Positions 1 through 8,076 are shown, counted from the first letter of the stretch. The stretch: DNA of 44,057 nucleotides from Chloroflexota bacterium (GCA_022820025.1 JAJEGF010000019.1:1-44057); one strand, 5' to 3'. Notes: generated by a model from the sequence alone, not told the origin. Program-made: numbers and translations.

Positions 1-216
1 GCCGCCGGCGGCGCGGATGCCCTCCTTCACGCGCTGAGCCATGCGCCGGTGGTTGAAGTTGCAGGGCATGGTTTCGATCCACTGGTGCGCCACGCCGACG
101 ATGGGCCGGGCCAGGTCTTCATCGGAAAAGCCGATGGACTTGAGCTGGGAGCGGGCCGGCGCGCGGGCCGGGCCGTCGGTCATGGCGGCGCTGTTGCGCT
201 TGCGTGGATCGGACAT
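1..216 (-). CDS. ilvD: Dihydroxy-acid dehydratase, N-terminal part
   Basis: The first 72 codons of a minus-strand gene that leaves the window on the left. The translation contains RAPARSQLKSIGFSDEDLA, then PIVGVAHQW and RVKEGIRAAGG. This is the conserved N-terminus of the IlvD/Edd family (R-x-P-x-R-S-x-L, PIxGVxxxW, VKEGIRxAGG). IlvD dehydrates dihydroxy acids in the cytoplasm during valine, leucine and isoleucine synthesis, using an Fe-S cluster. The ATG at 216 is preceded by AAGGA about ten bases upstream. The Fe-S cysteines and most of the protein lie outside the window. The sugar-acid dehydratase Edd shares this fold, but the VAHQW region fits IlvD better. A rhamnose mutarotase gene lies upstream on the same strand, so a sugar-acid dehydratase of this superfamily cannot be excluded. 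Confidence 0.85.
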   Translation of the reverse strand, partial: MSDPRKRNSAAMTDGPARAPARSQLKSIGFSDEDLARPIVGVAHQWIETMPCNFNHRRMAQRVKEGIRAAGG

Positions 217-384
217 GAAGGAGTCCTTGCGGTTTGGGGACAGTGGCCGTGTCGGGCTACATGGTGGGGGCGGAGGCGCGGGGATTCAAGGGATTGGCAG
301 CGGTTGGCGGCTAGCGGTGAGCGGTTAGATGCCAGGGCTCGTCGCGGCGCTGCCCCAAGAGGCTTCTGTGTAGCCCAGAGTTGG

Positions 385-480
385 TTGCGCGGAAGACCCT
401 CACCCCGACCCTCTCCCACGGGGAGAGGGAGAAGGAGCAGCCGCACTTTCTATGGCGAGGGGCCTCTTTTGCAGCGGTCT
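385..480. repeat. Interspersed palindromic repeat, copy 1
   Basis: This segment matches 1914-2005 in the same orientation from TTGCGCGGAAGACCCTCACC onward, continuing past the palindrome to a shared CTTTTGCAGCGGTC-like end. The core is a perfect 9-base inverted repeat, CCCTCTCCC (409-417) and GGGAGAGGG (421-429), with an ACG loop. It lies in the 271-base gap between ilvD and rhaM. The rest of that gap holds only a degenerate GCGGTTGGCGGCTAGCGG-type short repeat at 298-327 and no gene I can support. It resembles REP-like intergenic elements; no transposase is attached. Confidence 0.75.
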
Positions 481-487
481 TCGTAGG

Positions 488-802
488 TCAGTCCTGGTGG
501 AAGAGTTCCTCGAGCATCTGGAGGGGGACGAGGCCGGAGGCGGTGTCGACGTCGAGGATGTCGGCGTGCTCGGCCTGCCAGCGGGCCTGGACGTCGGACT
601 TGTCGAGGTAGGCGGACGCCGCCTCCCAGTCCTCGCACTCCAGGAGGCCGATGGCGTGGTTCATGAAGAGGACGATGGTGAAGTTGCGGATGCCGGCTTT
701 GACGTTTTCTTCCAGCAACTCCGGCCAGACGGCGGCGTGGGTGCGGCGGTAATCGTCGACGCGGTCGGGCTTGATGGGCAGAGCGAAGGCGATACGTTGC
801 AT
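488..802 (-). CDS. rhaM: L-rhamnose mutarotase family protein
   Basis: A 104-residue protein, the usual length for RhaM. Members interconvert the alpha and beta anomers of L-rhamnose in the cytoplasm. The sequence begins MQRIAFALPIKPDRVDDYRR and has THAAVWPELL around residues 21-30, placing a His at position 22 as in the E. coli enzyme. A C-terminal DVDTASGLVPLQMLEELFHQD region also matches the family. I chose the ATG at 802 because the family starts there and GGAG lies about eight bases upstream; the reading frame stays open further upstream but without family similarity. The gene is divergent from nudC, 50 bases away, and is on the same strand as the ilvD-type dehydratase. No other rhamnose pathway genes are visible, so the substrate is inferred from family only. 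Confidence 0.85.
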   Translation of the reverse strand: MQRIAFALPIKPDRVDDYRRTHAAVWPELLEENVKAGIRNFTIVLFMNHAIGLLECEDWEAASAYLDKSDVQARWQAEHADILDVDTASGLVPLQMLEELFHQD

Positions 803-852
803 GATGCGCTCCGGGAGAGACGTATGACACCTGGGAGCATGCGCGGCCAACC

Positions 853-1758
853 GTGAGTCGTCCACACACCTTTGCGGGAAACCCGCTGGATCGGGCGGAA
901 TACCAGCGGCGCGACGCGGACTGGCTGGCGGCGCGGGAGCGGGATCCGGAGAGCCGGATTCTGCCGCTGCGCAACCTCGACGTGCTGCTGGAGGGCGAGG
1001 AGCCGGCGCGCCTAGCGTGGATGTCGGGGGATGCGGCGGCAGGTCTGGAAGGTCCGCGGTTCCTGCTGGGTTTGCGGGACGGCGTGGCGCATTTCGCGCT
1101 GGACGTTCGTGACGTTGAAGACGATCTGACGCAGGGCAATGAGCGACGGTTCGTGGACGTGCGGACGGCGGCGACGCTGCTGTCGGCGGAGGATGCGGGA
1201 ATCTCGGCGCAGGCGCGCTCACAGGTGGACTGGCACGCGCGGCACGGCTTCTGCAGCGTGTGCGGCGAGCCGACGGAGGCGGTGCGGGGCGGTCAGCAGC
1301 GGACGTGCGTGAGTTGCGGGGCGGACCACTTTCCGCGCACAGATCCGGTCATCATCGTGGTGGTGACGGACGGGGATCGGTGCCTGCTGGGGCAGTCACA
1401 CGGGCGGCTGTCGCAGATGCGGATGTTCTCGGCGCTAGCGGGGTTCATGGACCAGGGGGAATCGATCGAAGAGGCGGTGCGGCGGGAGGTGTTGGAGGAA
1501 GCGGGCGTCCGGGTGGGGGCGGTGCGGTACCACTCGTCGCAACCCTGGCCGTTTCCGTCGTCGCTGATGATTGGCTGTCACGCCGACGCGCTGACGACGG
1601 ACGTGCGACCGGACAAGGTGGAGATGTTGTCCGTGCAGTGGTTCGAGCGGGCGACGGTGCGGCGGGCGTTGGCGGGCGAGGACGGCGAGCTGCGCGTTCC
1701 GGCGTCGTTTGCGATCGCGCACCACTTGATTCGGGCGTGGGCGGAGGGACGCGCCTAG
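853..1758 (+). CDS. nudC: NAD+/NADH diphosphatase (Nudix hydrolase)
   Basis: A 301-residue Nudix hydrolase of the NudC type, which cleaves NAD(H) to NMN(H) and AMP and in some bacteria removes NAD caps from RNA. The zinc ribbon is complete with cysteines 134, 137, 152 and 155 (CSVC and CVSC). It is followed by FPRTDPVIIVVV and a full Nudix box at about 197-219 (GFMDQGE then REVLEEAGV). The SQPWPFPSSLM motif at 229-239 is diagnostic for NAD(H)-specific members. Translation starts at a GTG. The gene stands alone, divergent from rhaM. A second, broken copy lies at 3420-4661, so this is the functional one. Confidence 0.93.
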   Translation: MSRPHTFAGNPLDRAEYQRRDADWLAARERDPESRILPLRNLDVLLEGEEPARLAWMSGDAAAGLEGPRFLLGLRDGVAHFALDVRDVEDDLTQGNERRFVDVRTAATLLSAEDAGISAQARSQVDWHARHGFCSVCGEPTEAVRGGQQRTCVSCGADHFPRTDPVIIVVVTDGDRCLLGQSHGRLSQMRMFSALAGFMDQGESIEEAVRREVLEEAGVRVGAVRYHSSQPWPFPSSLMIGCHADALTTDVRPDKVEMLSVQWFERATVRRALAGEDGELRVPASFAIAHHLIRAWAEGRA

Positions 1759-2470
1759 GAGATCGGCACTTGCGTGGAGCTAACGCTTGGACGTACCAGC
1801 CACGAAACCGACCTGCATGAATGTGCCGGCACGCGTCAGTCTGTCCCGCACGTCATGGTCGCGTGCACCAACCACTAGCCCCACGGTGAGACATCTGCGA
1901 AACCCGGGGGTGATTGCGCGGAAGACCCTCACCCCAACCCTCTCCCACGGGGAGAGGGAGAATGAGCCGCCCCCATTTGAGGGCGCGGGGCGTTTTGCAA
2001 CGGTCGCAGGAGGTGTGAAAGACCAGCGTCTCCTGGAAGGGATTTCAACCACGTACCCTCCACCCAGGCGAGGCAAGAAGCCGAGCCACGAAGCATGGGG
2101 GTTTGCAAAGCCCTCCACAATGGAGCACCCATCCATCGAGCCTCCCTTCGGCAGGGCCGAGCCGGCAATGCCGCGGAGCTCGAAGACGCGAGATCATCGC
2201 CCTGCCAGTCATCGCGCTATTGATCGACCATCGCCGTACTACCTTGCCCAGAGCCGCGACGCGTCCCGAGCCTTGCGGGCTGCGCCCTCGTAGACTTCGC
2301 AGGCCTACGAGCGTCAGCAGGGCTTGGTACTGAGAACAAAGCCGATCGTCCATTCACTGGATTGCCCGGCGAAGCGATAATTCAATGCCACGAGCCGCTC
2401 ACCAATTGCCAACGTCCTTGGGACTCGCATTCGTAATCAACATGATTTCGAGTTTTAACACGGAACAGTC
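1759..2470. other. Intergenic region of 712 bases
   Basis: Between nudC and the methyltransferase gene. Apart from the repeat copy at 1914-2005 I see no protein with recognisable composition or motif, no tRNA and no convincing promoter. Base composition becomes more AT-rich after about 2330, leading into the methyltransferase gene, which suggests the boundary of a foreign segment. Confidence 0.5.
1914..2005. repeat. Interspersed palindromic repeat, copy 2
   Basis: Second copy of the element at 385-480, in the same orientation. The inverted repeat CCCTCTCCC (1938-1946) and GGGAGAGGG (1950-1958) with its ACG loop is identical, and the preceding GCGGAAGACCCTCACCCC block differs from copy 1 at about one base. 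A truncated copy in the opposite orientation is visible at 25859-25882, next to the IS481-like remnant. Confidence 0.75.
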
Positions 2471-3226
2471 GTGAAGGACGTCGCCAAGACCTTCGTTTCC
2501 GGTTGGGCGAGAAACGCCGGCGGCGTTAGCTGGTTTATCCGACGTTATGGGCTTGTCCAGCTACTCGTGAAGCCGTTGTTCATACTCATGGCCCCGGTTG
2601 TGATTCCACTATTGCGAGAACGAACCGTTGAGTTTCGTGGCGACAGAATACCCCTGATTTATGCACCATACAACACTACCTGGGTGAACGAACGCTGTGT
2701 TGAACTGGCCATAGCGAGGTGGTTTCTGAAGAGTGTACGTCCCGAAGACGTACTTGAGGTGGGAAATGTTCTATCTCATTATTTTGGCTATAGACACACA
2801 GTTGTCGACAAATACGAGCCGGAATCAATTCAGGTTGACATTGTCGACTTTGAGCCGGGCCGGCAATACGATCTGGTTCTGTCGATTTCGACAATCGAGC
2901 ACGTTTCTTTCGATGAGAACGACGAGAATGAGGTGATTCCAGAGGACGTAGAACGGAAGATTCGTGCCGCGATAGACAGGTGCCTCGAGCTGCTGGCCCC
3001 CGGCGGTACCTTTGTCATCACAGTTCCGATTGGCTATAACCCCATACTCGACGAGATGATTGCAGCCGATCTATTGGGTAGCACCCGCACGGCATGGTAC
3101 AAGAGGTTTCCGCAACGCTCCTGGCGCGAGGTAAGCAAGAAAGAAGGCATGGATTGTCGGTACGGATCCCCGTATCCGTATGCCAATTGCATCATGGTTG
3201 CTGAATGGGATAGACGAGATCGATAA
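2471..3226 (+). CDS. Class I SAM-dependent methyltransferase-like protein
   Basis: A 251-residue protein starting at GTG. A hydrophobic N-terminal stretch (about residues 25-48) precedes a Rossmann-like methyltransferase core. Visible motifs are VLEVGN (94-99, the SAM-binding motif I), an acidic VVDKYEP strand, DLVLSISTIEHV (134-145, motif IV-like) and LLAPGGTFVITVPIGYNP (motif VI region). These fit small methyltransferases found near surface-glycan genes, but the substrate is unknown. Base composition and codon use are clearly more AT-rich than the neighbours, and the gene sits between nudC and a broken nudC copy, so it was probably acquired by transfer. It has no operon partners. Confidence 0.7.
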   Translation: MKDVAKTFVSGWARNAGGVSWFIRRYGLVQLLVKPLFILMAPVVIPLLRERTVEFRGDRIPLIYAPYNTTWVNERCVELAIARWFLKSVRPEDVLEVGNVLSHYFGYRHTVVDKYEPESIQVDIVDFEPGRQYDLVLSISTIEHVSFDENDENEVIPEDVERKIRAAIDRCLELLAPGGTFVITVPIGYNPILDEMIAADLLGSTRTAWYKRFPQRSWREVSKKEGMDCRYGSPYPYANCIMVAEWDRRDR

Positions 3227-3419
3227 CGCCACCGGAGTCCTCGAGGCAACTGCCGCGCGGCGTTGGAGCCAAGCGTCATCACGATGCCGCCAGCGCAAGC
3301 AAGACCGCCCAGTGATCAATACAGACGGACAATTGCGCTCCGGGATGTGCCATAGGCTGGCGCGATACCAATCAACTGTCCTGCATTATCGATCTCCCGC
3401 GGGCCGCGCGCTCCAGGTG

Positions 3420-4661
3420 TCGGACAGAGTCGGCGGACTGACTCGAAGCGCGGGACGTGGCTTCGCGGGCCTGCGGATGTCGGCGACACTGCTGCCGGCC
3501 GAGAACGCGGGGATTCCGGCGCAGGCGCGGTCGCAGGTGGACTGGCACGCGCCGCACGGCTACTGCAGCGTGGGCCGAAGGCTCGGCGTGACCGGCGCCG
3601 GCGCGCCGCCGTGCGGCTGCCCTGCCGGCGACCCCGCCCCGCGAGCAGCGGGTTGGTTACATCTCGACCGCGATGCGGAAGCCGTGGCTGGCCAGGCGGC
3701 GGGTTGGGTCGCCGCGGTAGCGACGCGACGACAGCAGCTGATCCGGGCGCAGCTTGCCAAACGACCCGCCGCGCAGGATGCGTCGGTCGGCTGCCGAGAA
3801 CCGATCCTGGCACCACTCGTTGACGTTGCCGCCCAGGTCGAAGAACCCATGAGCATTCGGCATGAATGTCCCAACGGGCGACGTGAACAGATAGCCGTCG
3901 TTGAAGCCCGCGATGCACGGCAGCGGGTCGTCGATCTGCTCGATCTCGGCCGCCGTGCGGTCGGGATAGTAGTGCCGGTACTCGCGTCGGAGTTCGCGAA
4001 ACGCAGCCGCGTTGCCGCGCCACTCTTCACCCTGATAGTTGCCCGCGCCGCGTGGTGGCGGCCACGACTGGCCCCACGGGTAGACGCCGGCTAGCCGGCA
4101 GTCCTTGCGCGCGGGTTCGGCCGCCGGGTTCTCCAGATGCCCGATCCCGACCGCGCAACTCCACTCGTGATCGGTCGGCAGGCGGTGGGTTCGGCCCTCG
4201 CGTTCGCTGAGCCAGGCACAGAACGCTTGTGCGTCGTACCAGCTGATGTTGCCCACCGGGTGGTCCGGGCTCTCATGACGGAAGGACTGTGGCCCGTGGT
4301 ACTGGCGACCCGTGGCAATCCAATCTCTAATCCGCACGGGCCATACGCCAAGCAGCACATTCGTACCTGGAACCGGCAGAAACTTCACGCCGAGCAACCT
4401 CCCCGCGGGCCGATCGTGCGCCTTCAAGCGCGAGTCTGTCTTCCGGCACCGGCGTCCTGCAACGCACCCCCATCATCCCGCGCCGCGCCCGTGATTCGAT
4501 TGCCTGCTGGCGCGGACGACGCGGCATTGCAGGCCGGGCAATGGTTTGATCGCACGACGGTGCGGCAGGAGCTGGCGGGCGAGGACGACGACCTGCGGGT
4601 GCCGGCTTGGTTTGCGATCGCGCACCACCGGATCAGGGCGTGGGCGGAGGGCTCCGCGTAA
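3420..4661 (+). pseudogene. Split, decayed second copy of nudC
   Basis: Two plus-strand fragments of a NudC paralogue flank the gene at 3657-4427. Fragment 1 (about 3420-3572) encodes SATLLPAENAGIPAQARSQV then DWHAPHGYCSV, matching residues ~88-136 of the intact nudC. Over 3519-3572 against 1207-1260 I count 4 mismatches in 54 bases. Fragment 2 (about 4515-4661) encodes GQWFDRTTVRQELAGEDDDL then RVPAWFAIAHHRIRAWAEG, matching residues ~254-301 and ending at the equivalent stop. The missing middle, about 120 codons, is the second half of the zinc ribbon and the whole Nudix box. It is replaced by about 940 bases holding the minus-strand FGE-like gene. The product cannot be a Nudix enzyme. Confidence 0.85.
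3657..4427 (-). CDS. FGE/SUMF1-fold protein lacking the catalytic Cys pair
   Basis: A 256-residue protein that is almost entirely one formylglycine-generating-enzyme-type (sulfatase-modifying factor) domain. Recognisable blocks are FLPVPGTNVLLGVWPVRI (16-33), HPVGNISWYDAQAFCAWLS (56-74), RLPTDHEWSCAVG (82-94), YPWG, HGFFDLGGNVNEW (about 195) and RILRGGSF, ending HGFRIAVEM. True FGE enzymes use two cysteines in the C-terminal part after RGGS; none is present here, so sulfatase activation is unlikely. Related domains occur in C-terminal halves of kinases and in EgtB/PvdO-type proteins. The start is a TTG with only a weak ribosome site, so the N-terminus may be truncated. It lies inside the broken nudC copy and has no sulfatase neighbour. 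Confidence 0.75.
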   Translation of the reverse strand: MKAHDRPAGRLLGVKFLPVPGTNVLLGVWPVRIRDWIATGRQYHGPQSFRHESPDHPVGNISWYDAQAFCAWLSEREGRTHRLPTDHEWSCAVGIGHLENPAAEPARKDCRLAGVYPWGQSWPPPRGAGNYQGEEWRGNAAAFRELRREYRHYYPDRTAAEIEQIDDPLPCIAGFNDGYLFTSPVGTFMPNAHGFFDLGGNVNEWCQDRFSAADRRILRGGSFGKLRPDQLLSSRRYRGDPTRRLASHGFRIAVEM

Positions 4662-4742
4662 CTATGACCAAGATCGCTGAAGGCTCGGAACACAGGGACA
4701 GCATGTAGATTTACGAGTGATTGCGAGTCCAGGGGCGGAGTT

Positions 4743-6848
4743 GTGGTCGTGGTCAAAACCCTAAGAAAGCGCGCGGTGATCCTGGTTGTCGGTTTTGCGA
4801 TGGCCATGGCGGCGATGGACTGCGGAGCCGAGGCGCCGCCGCCGACCGAACGGATCGTGACCGTGCCGGTCGACGTCGAAAAGGTCGTCGAGGTCGAGCG
4901 CGTGGTGACCGTGCCGGTCGAAGTCGAGAAGATCGTCGAAGTCGAGCGGGTCGTAGAAGTGACACCGGCGGCAACGGAAGCCCCCGCCGCAACTCCCGCG
5001 GCTCCGGCCGGGCCGGCCATCTACAAGATGGGGCTGTTCGAGGATCCGATCTCGCGGAATATCTGGAACTACCTGGGCGGACCGGCCGGGTCGGTGTGGA
5101 CCGGCTACGTGATCGGCGGCTACAACACCTCGCTGTACGGCTATTCGCCGCAGCGATTCGACTGGGTGCCGGCGGTGGCCGACGGGCTGCCCACGCCGCT
5201 GGCGAAGGAAACGGTTGACGGAACCGAGTTCTGGACGACCGAAGTCTCGATCAAGCAGGGCGTGGAGTGGAGCGACGGCGAGCCGCTGACGGCCGACGAC
5301 TTCGTGTTCACGGTGAGCACCGTGCGGGAACTGAATCTCGGTTCCAACTGGGCGTCGCTGGTGCATCCGGCGTTCGTGGAGCGGGCGGAAGCGCTGGACG
5401 ACCACCGGCTGAAGATCTACTTCAAGTCGACCGACGCCGACGGCAATGCCCAGACACCGGGATTGAGCATCTGGCAGTTCGGGCTGGCCTTCATGCCGAT
5501 CTTGCCGGAGCACTACTGGGCGCCGGTGGTCGCGGAGGCCAGGACGGCCGGCGACGTCCCGCAGCAGATCGAGGCCCTCTTCGCGCACGTGCCGGACGGG
5601 GAACCCACGGCCGGGGGCCTGGAATACAGCCAGTGGGAGCCGGGCGCATTCTTCGAAAACACGACCGTGCCGGACTACTTCGACATGGGCACCGTGGTCA
5701 ACGAGTACGCCAACGGCGCGTACGAGGCGACGAACGAGCGGACCGGCTACACCGAGATCTACTACGGGGAGCCGACCGGCGACAAGGTGCTGGAGCTTGA
5801 GGTCGGACCGCACTTCGAGTCGGAGATCTTCAGCATCTACGGCAACCAGGACTCGGCGATCCTGGCCCTGACGAAGGGCGACATCGACTTCCTGTTCAAC
5901 CCGCTGGGTCTTGAGAAGGGATTCCTGGACCGGGTGCGGCAGACGTCGGACCTGCAGGTCGTGGAGAACCTGGACAACGGGGTGTTCTACCTGGGGTTCA
6001 ACACGCGCAAGCCGCCGATGGACAACAAGGCGTTCCGGCAGGCCGTGGCCACGGTGATCGACAAGGAGTTCGTGACCCGGACCATCCTGCAGGACACGGC
6101 GATCCCCATGTACGCGATGGTCCCGGAGGGGAACGCGTTCTGGTACAACAACGCGACGGCCAAGATCGGCCAGGGCCTGGGCCGGGGCGAACGGATCGCG
6201 GCGGCCGTTGAACTCCTCAAAGGCGCCGGCTTCACGTACGAGAAGGAACCGGAGGTCAGCGAGGACGGGGCGTTTGTGGTCAACGGCGGGGAGGGCCTGC
6301 GCATGCCCGACGGCAGCGAAGTGCCCGAGCTCGAGTTGATCGCGCCCAGCGCCGGCTACGACCCGCTGCGGTCGACCTTCGCCATCTGGATCGAACGCTG
6401 GATGAACGACCTGGGCATCCCCACCAAGGCGCGGCTGCTCGGGTTCAACCTGATCGTGGAGAAGCTGTTCAGCGAGACGGTGGACACGGACCTGGACATG
6501 TGGATCCTGGGCTGGGGCTTCTCGATCTTCCCCAACTACCTGGAGAACATCTTCCACAGCCGCCACGCGCCCGAGAACGAGGACGGCGGCGTGAACTGGG
6601 GCGGCTACGCGAACCCGGAGTTCGACGACCTGGCCTTCGGCTTGCTGTCCGAGACGACGATCGAGGGCGCGCGTGAGAAGGCGCACCAGATGCAGGCGCT
6701 GCTGGCGGACGACCTGCCCTACGTGACGCTGTTCACGACTCCGAAGATCGACGTCTTCCGGCCGGTCAAGGTCGAATACCCGTTCACCACGGTGCTGGGA
6801 GGAATGGCGCAGGCCCAGGGTCTGCAACACGTCGTACTGATCAAGTAA
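4743..6848 (+). CDS. Peptide ABC transporter substrate-binding lipoprotein
   Basis: A 701-residue family 5 solute-binding protein (DppA/OppA type), first gene of a six-gene operon. A basic start (KTLRKRA) and hydrophobic helix lead to Cys27 in AMAAMDCGAE, an imperfect lipobox. Next comes a linker of two 16-residue VTVPVxVEKxVEVERV units and a Pro/Ala stretch up to about residue 95. The binding domain contains GVEWSDGEPLTADDFVFT (typical family 5 signature), IWQFGLAFMPILPEHYW and an FYLGFNTRKPPMDNKAFRQA block, also characteristic. Its size fits the family. It should be anchored outside the membrane and deliver ligand to the permeases downstream. The GTG start has GGAG five bases upstream. The ligand is unknown; peptides are the family default, but some members bind sugars or nickel. 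Confidence 0.9.
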   Translation: MVVVKTLRKRAVILVVGFAMAMAAMDCGAEAPPPTERIVTVPVDVEKVVEVERVVTVPVEVEKIVEVERVVEVTPAATEAPAATPAAPAGPAIYKMGLFEDPISRNIWNYLGGPAGSVWTGYVIGGYNTSLYGYSPQRFDWVPAVADGLPTPLAKETVDGTEFWTTEVSIKQGVEWSDGEPLTADDFVFTVSTVRELNLGSNWASLVHPAFVERAEALDDHRLKIYFKSTDADGNAQTPGLSIWQFGLAFMPILPEHYWAPVVAEARTAGDVPQQIEALFAHVPDGEPTAGGLEYSQWEPGAFFENTTVPDYFDMGTVVNEYANGAYEATNERTGYTEIYYGEPTGDKVLELEVGPHFESEIFSIYGNQDSAILALTKGDIDFLFNPLGLEKGFLDRVRQTSDLQVVENLDNGVFYLGFNTRKPPMDNKAFRQAVATVIDKEFVTRTILQDTAIPMYAMVPEGNAFWYNNATAKIGQGLGRGERIAAAVELLKGAGFTYEKEPEVSEDGAFVVNGGEGLRMPDGSEVPELELIAPSAGYDPLRSTFAIWIERWMNDLGIPTKARLLGFNLIVEKLFSETVDTDLDMWILGWGFSIFPNYLENIFHSRHAPENEDGGVNWGGYANPEFDDLAFGLLSETTIEGAREKAHQMQALLADDLPYVTLFTTPKIDVFRPVKVEYPFTTVLGGMAQAQGLQHVVLIK
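4857..4952 (+). repeat. Two 48-base in-frame repeats in the lipoprotein linker
   Basis: Unit 1 is 4857-4904 and unit 2 is 4905-4952. Each encodes a 16-residue V-T-V-P-V-(D/E)-V-E-K-(V/I)-V-E-V-E-R-V block, followed by a partial third unit. The alternating Val/charged pattern suggests an extended or coiled-coil tether between the lipid anchor and the ligand-binding domain. Similar linkers are common in Chloroflexota binding proteins (recalled, not searched). Confidence 0.8.
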
Positions 6849-6863
6849 AACCACGCCGTGCTT

Positions 6864-6896
6864 CACCGCCGGGTCTGAACCAGCGACCCGGCGGTG
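6864..6896 (+). promoter_or_regulatory. Intercistronic hairpin between binding protein and permeases
   Basis: A perfect 12-base-pair stem, CACCGCCGGGTC (6864-6875) with GACCCGGCGGTG (6885-6896), and a 9-base loop. It lies 15 bases after the binding-protein stop. No T-run follows, so full termination is doubtful. Hairpins in this position commonly raise binding-protein expression over the permeases by partial termination or by protecting the upstream mRNA. Confidence 0.7.
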
Positions 6897-6927
6897 AGTA
6901 CGCCATAGGAGTTTGCAGGTAACAGGG

Positions 6928-8076
6928 ATGGCTGCGTACATCGTCAAGCGCGTCCTGCAAATCGTGCTGACGCTGTTCGTGTTCCTGACGATCGTCTTTT
7001 TCCTGGTAAACGCGCAGCCGGGCGACATCAGCCGCCTGTACGCGCTGGACCCCAACCTGCCGCCTGAGACGCGGGCGCAGATGCAGGAGCTGTTCGGGGT
7101 CAACGAGCCGCTGTGGAAGCAGTACCTCGTGCACCTGAAGAACACGCTGACGGGGGACCTGGGGGTCTCGTTCAGCCTGTATCCCAGGACCGTGGCGGAC
7201 GTAATCAAGGAGCGGCTGCCGCGGACGCTGGTGCTGTTCCTGACGGCGACGGTGGTGTCGTTTTATCTCGGCTTCGGGCTGGGCAAGATCATTGCCTGGC
7301 GGCGGGGCGGATGGGTCGAGTACACCTCCACGCTGGGCGGGGTGACGCTCTACACGGTGTTCACGCCCTGGTTCGGCCTGATGATGATCTGGCTGTTCGC
7401 GTTCAAGGCCGGCTGGTTTCCGATCGGGAAGTTCCTGGACCCGGTGGTGTGGCAGGACGCGCCGTCGGACGCGAACTCCATCTTCAACCTGATGCTGGCG
7501 ACGGCGGTGATCCTGTCGGTGATTGTGTTCGGCGTCTTTCTCGTCACGAGCAAGCGGCGGCTTGGGATGGCGCGGGTCCTGCAAGTCGGGAGTATTGCCG
7601 TGTCGGTGCTGATCGTGGTGGGCGTGTGGCTGTCGTCGGGCGTGGGATACCTGGCCTGGGACATCGTGAAGCACATGGTTTTGCCGATTGCCACGCTGAC
7701 GCTGATCAGCTTTGCCGGGACCATGCTGCTGACCCGCAACAGCATGTTGGAGGTGATCCGGGAGGACTACGTGCTGGCGGCGCGCGCCAAGGGGTTACCG
7801 GAGAAGGCGGTGCGGGACCGGCACGTGGCGCGGAACGCGCTGCTGCCCGTGGTGACGAGCTTCGTGTTCAGCCTGGCCTTCGCCATTGACGGCGGGGTGA
7901 TTATCGAGTCGATCTTCTCGTGGCCGGGCATGGGGCAGACGCTGGTGGCGGCGACGGTGAGCGAGGACCTGCCGCTGGCCGTGGGCACCTTCGTGTTCGT
8001 GGGGCTGTTCGTGCTGCTGGCGCACCTGGCGGCGGACATCCTGTACGCCTACCTGGATCCGCGGGTTCGCTACTGA
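6928..8076 (+). CDS. Peptide ABC transporter permease (DppB/OppB type)
   Basis: A 382-residue inner-membrane permease. It opens MAAYIVKRVLQIVLTLFVFL, the usual first helix of DppB proteins, then has GVNEPLWKQYLVHLKNTLTG and GDLGVSFSLYP, also diagnostic. The EAA loop that contacts the ATPases is EDYVLAARAKGLPEKAV near residue 275. It ends in typical form, LADILYAYLDPRVRY. An extra hydrophobic/charged insert (about 170-245) makes it longer than E. coli DppB (339 residues). I chose the ATG at 6928 over a TTG at 6913 because AGG lies at good spacing and the family starts with this sequence. Its stop overlaps the next start (TGATG), implying translational coupling. Confidence 0.9.
   Translation: MAAYIVKRVLQIVLTLFVFLTIVFFLVNAQPGDISRLYALDPNLPPETRAQMQELFGVNEPLWKQYLVHLKNTLTGDLGVSFSLYPRTVADVIKERLPRTLVLFLTATVVSFYLGFGLGKIIAWRRGGWVEYTSTLGGVTLYTVFTPWFGLMMIWLFAFKAGWFPIGKFLDPVVWQDAPSDANSIFNLMLATAVILSVIVFGVFLVTSKRRLGMARVLQVGSIAVSVLIVVGVWLSSGVGYLAWDIVKHMVLPIATLTLISFAGTMLLTRNSMLEVIREDYVLAARAKGLPEKAVRDRHVARNALLPVVTSFVFSLAFAIDGGVIIESIFSWPGMGQTLVAATVSEDLPLAVGTFVFVGLFVLLAHLAADILYAYLDPRVRY

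Noticed and set aside
452..856. Plus-strand open frame opposite rhaM
   Set aside because: The minus strand encodes a full-length family match with catalytic His22.
4761..7208. An 815-codon open frame on the minus strand opposite the binding-protein gene
   Set aside because: His/Arg/Val-rich shadow produced by GC-rich codons of the plus-strand gene; no domain and no internal start signal.
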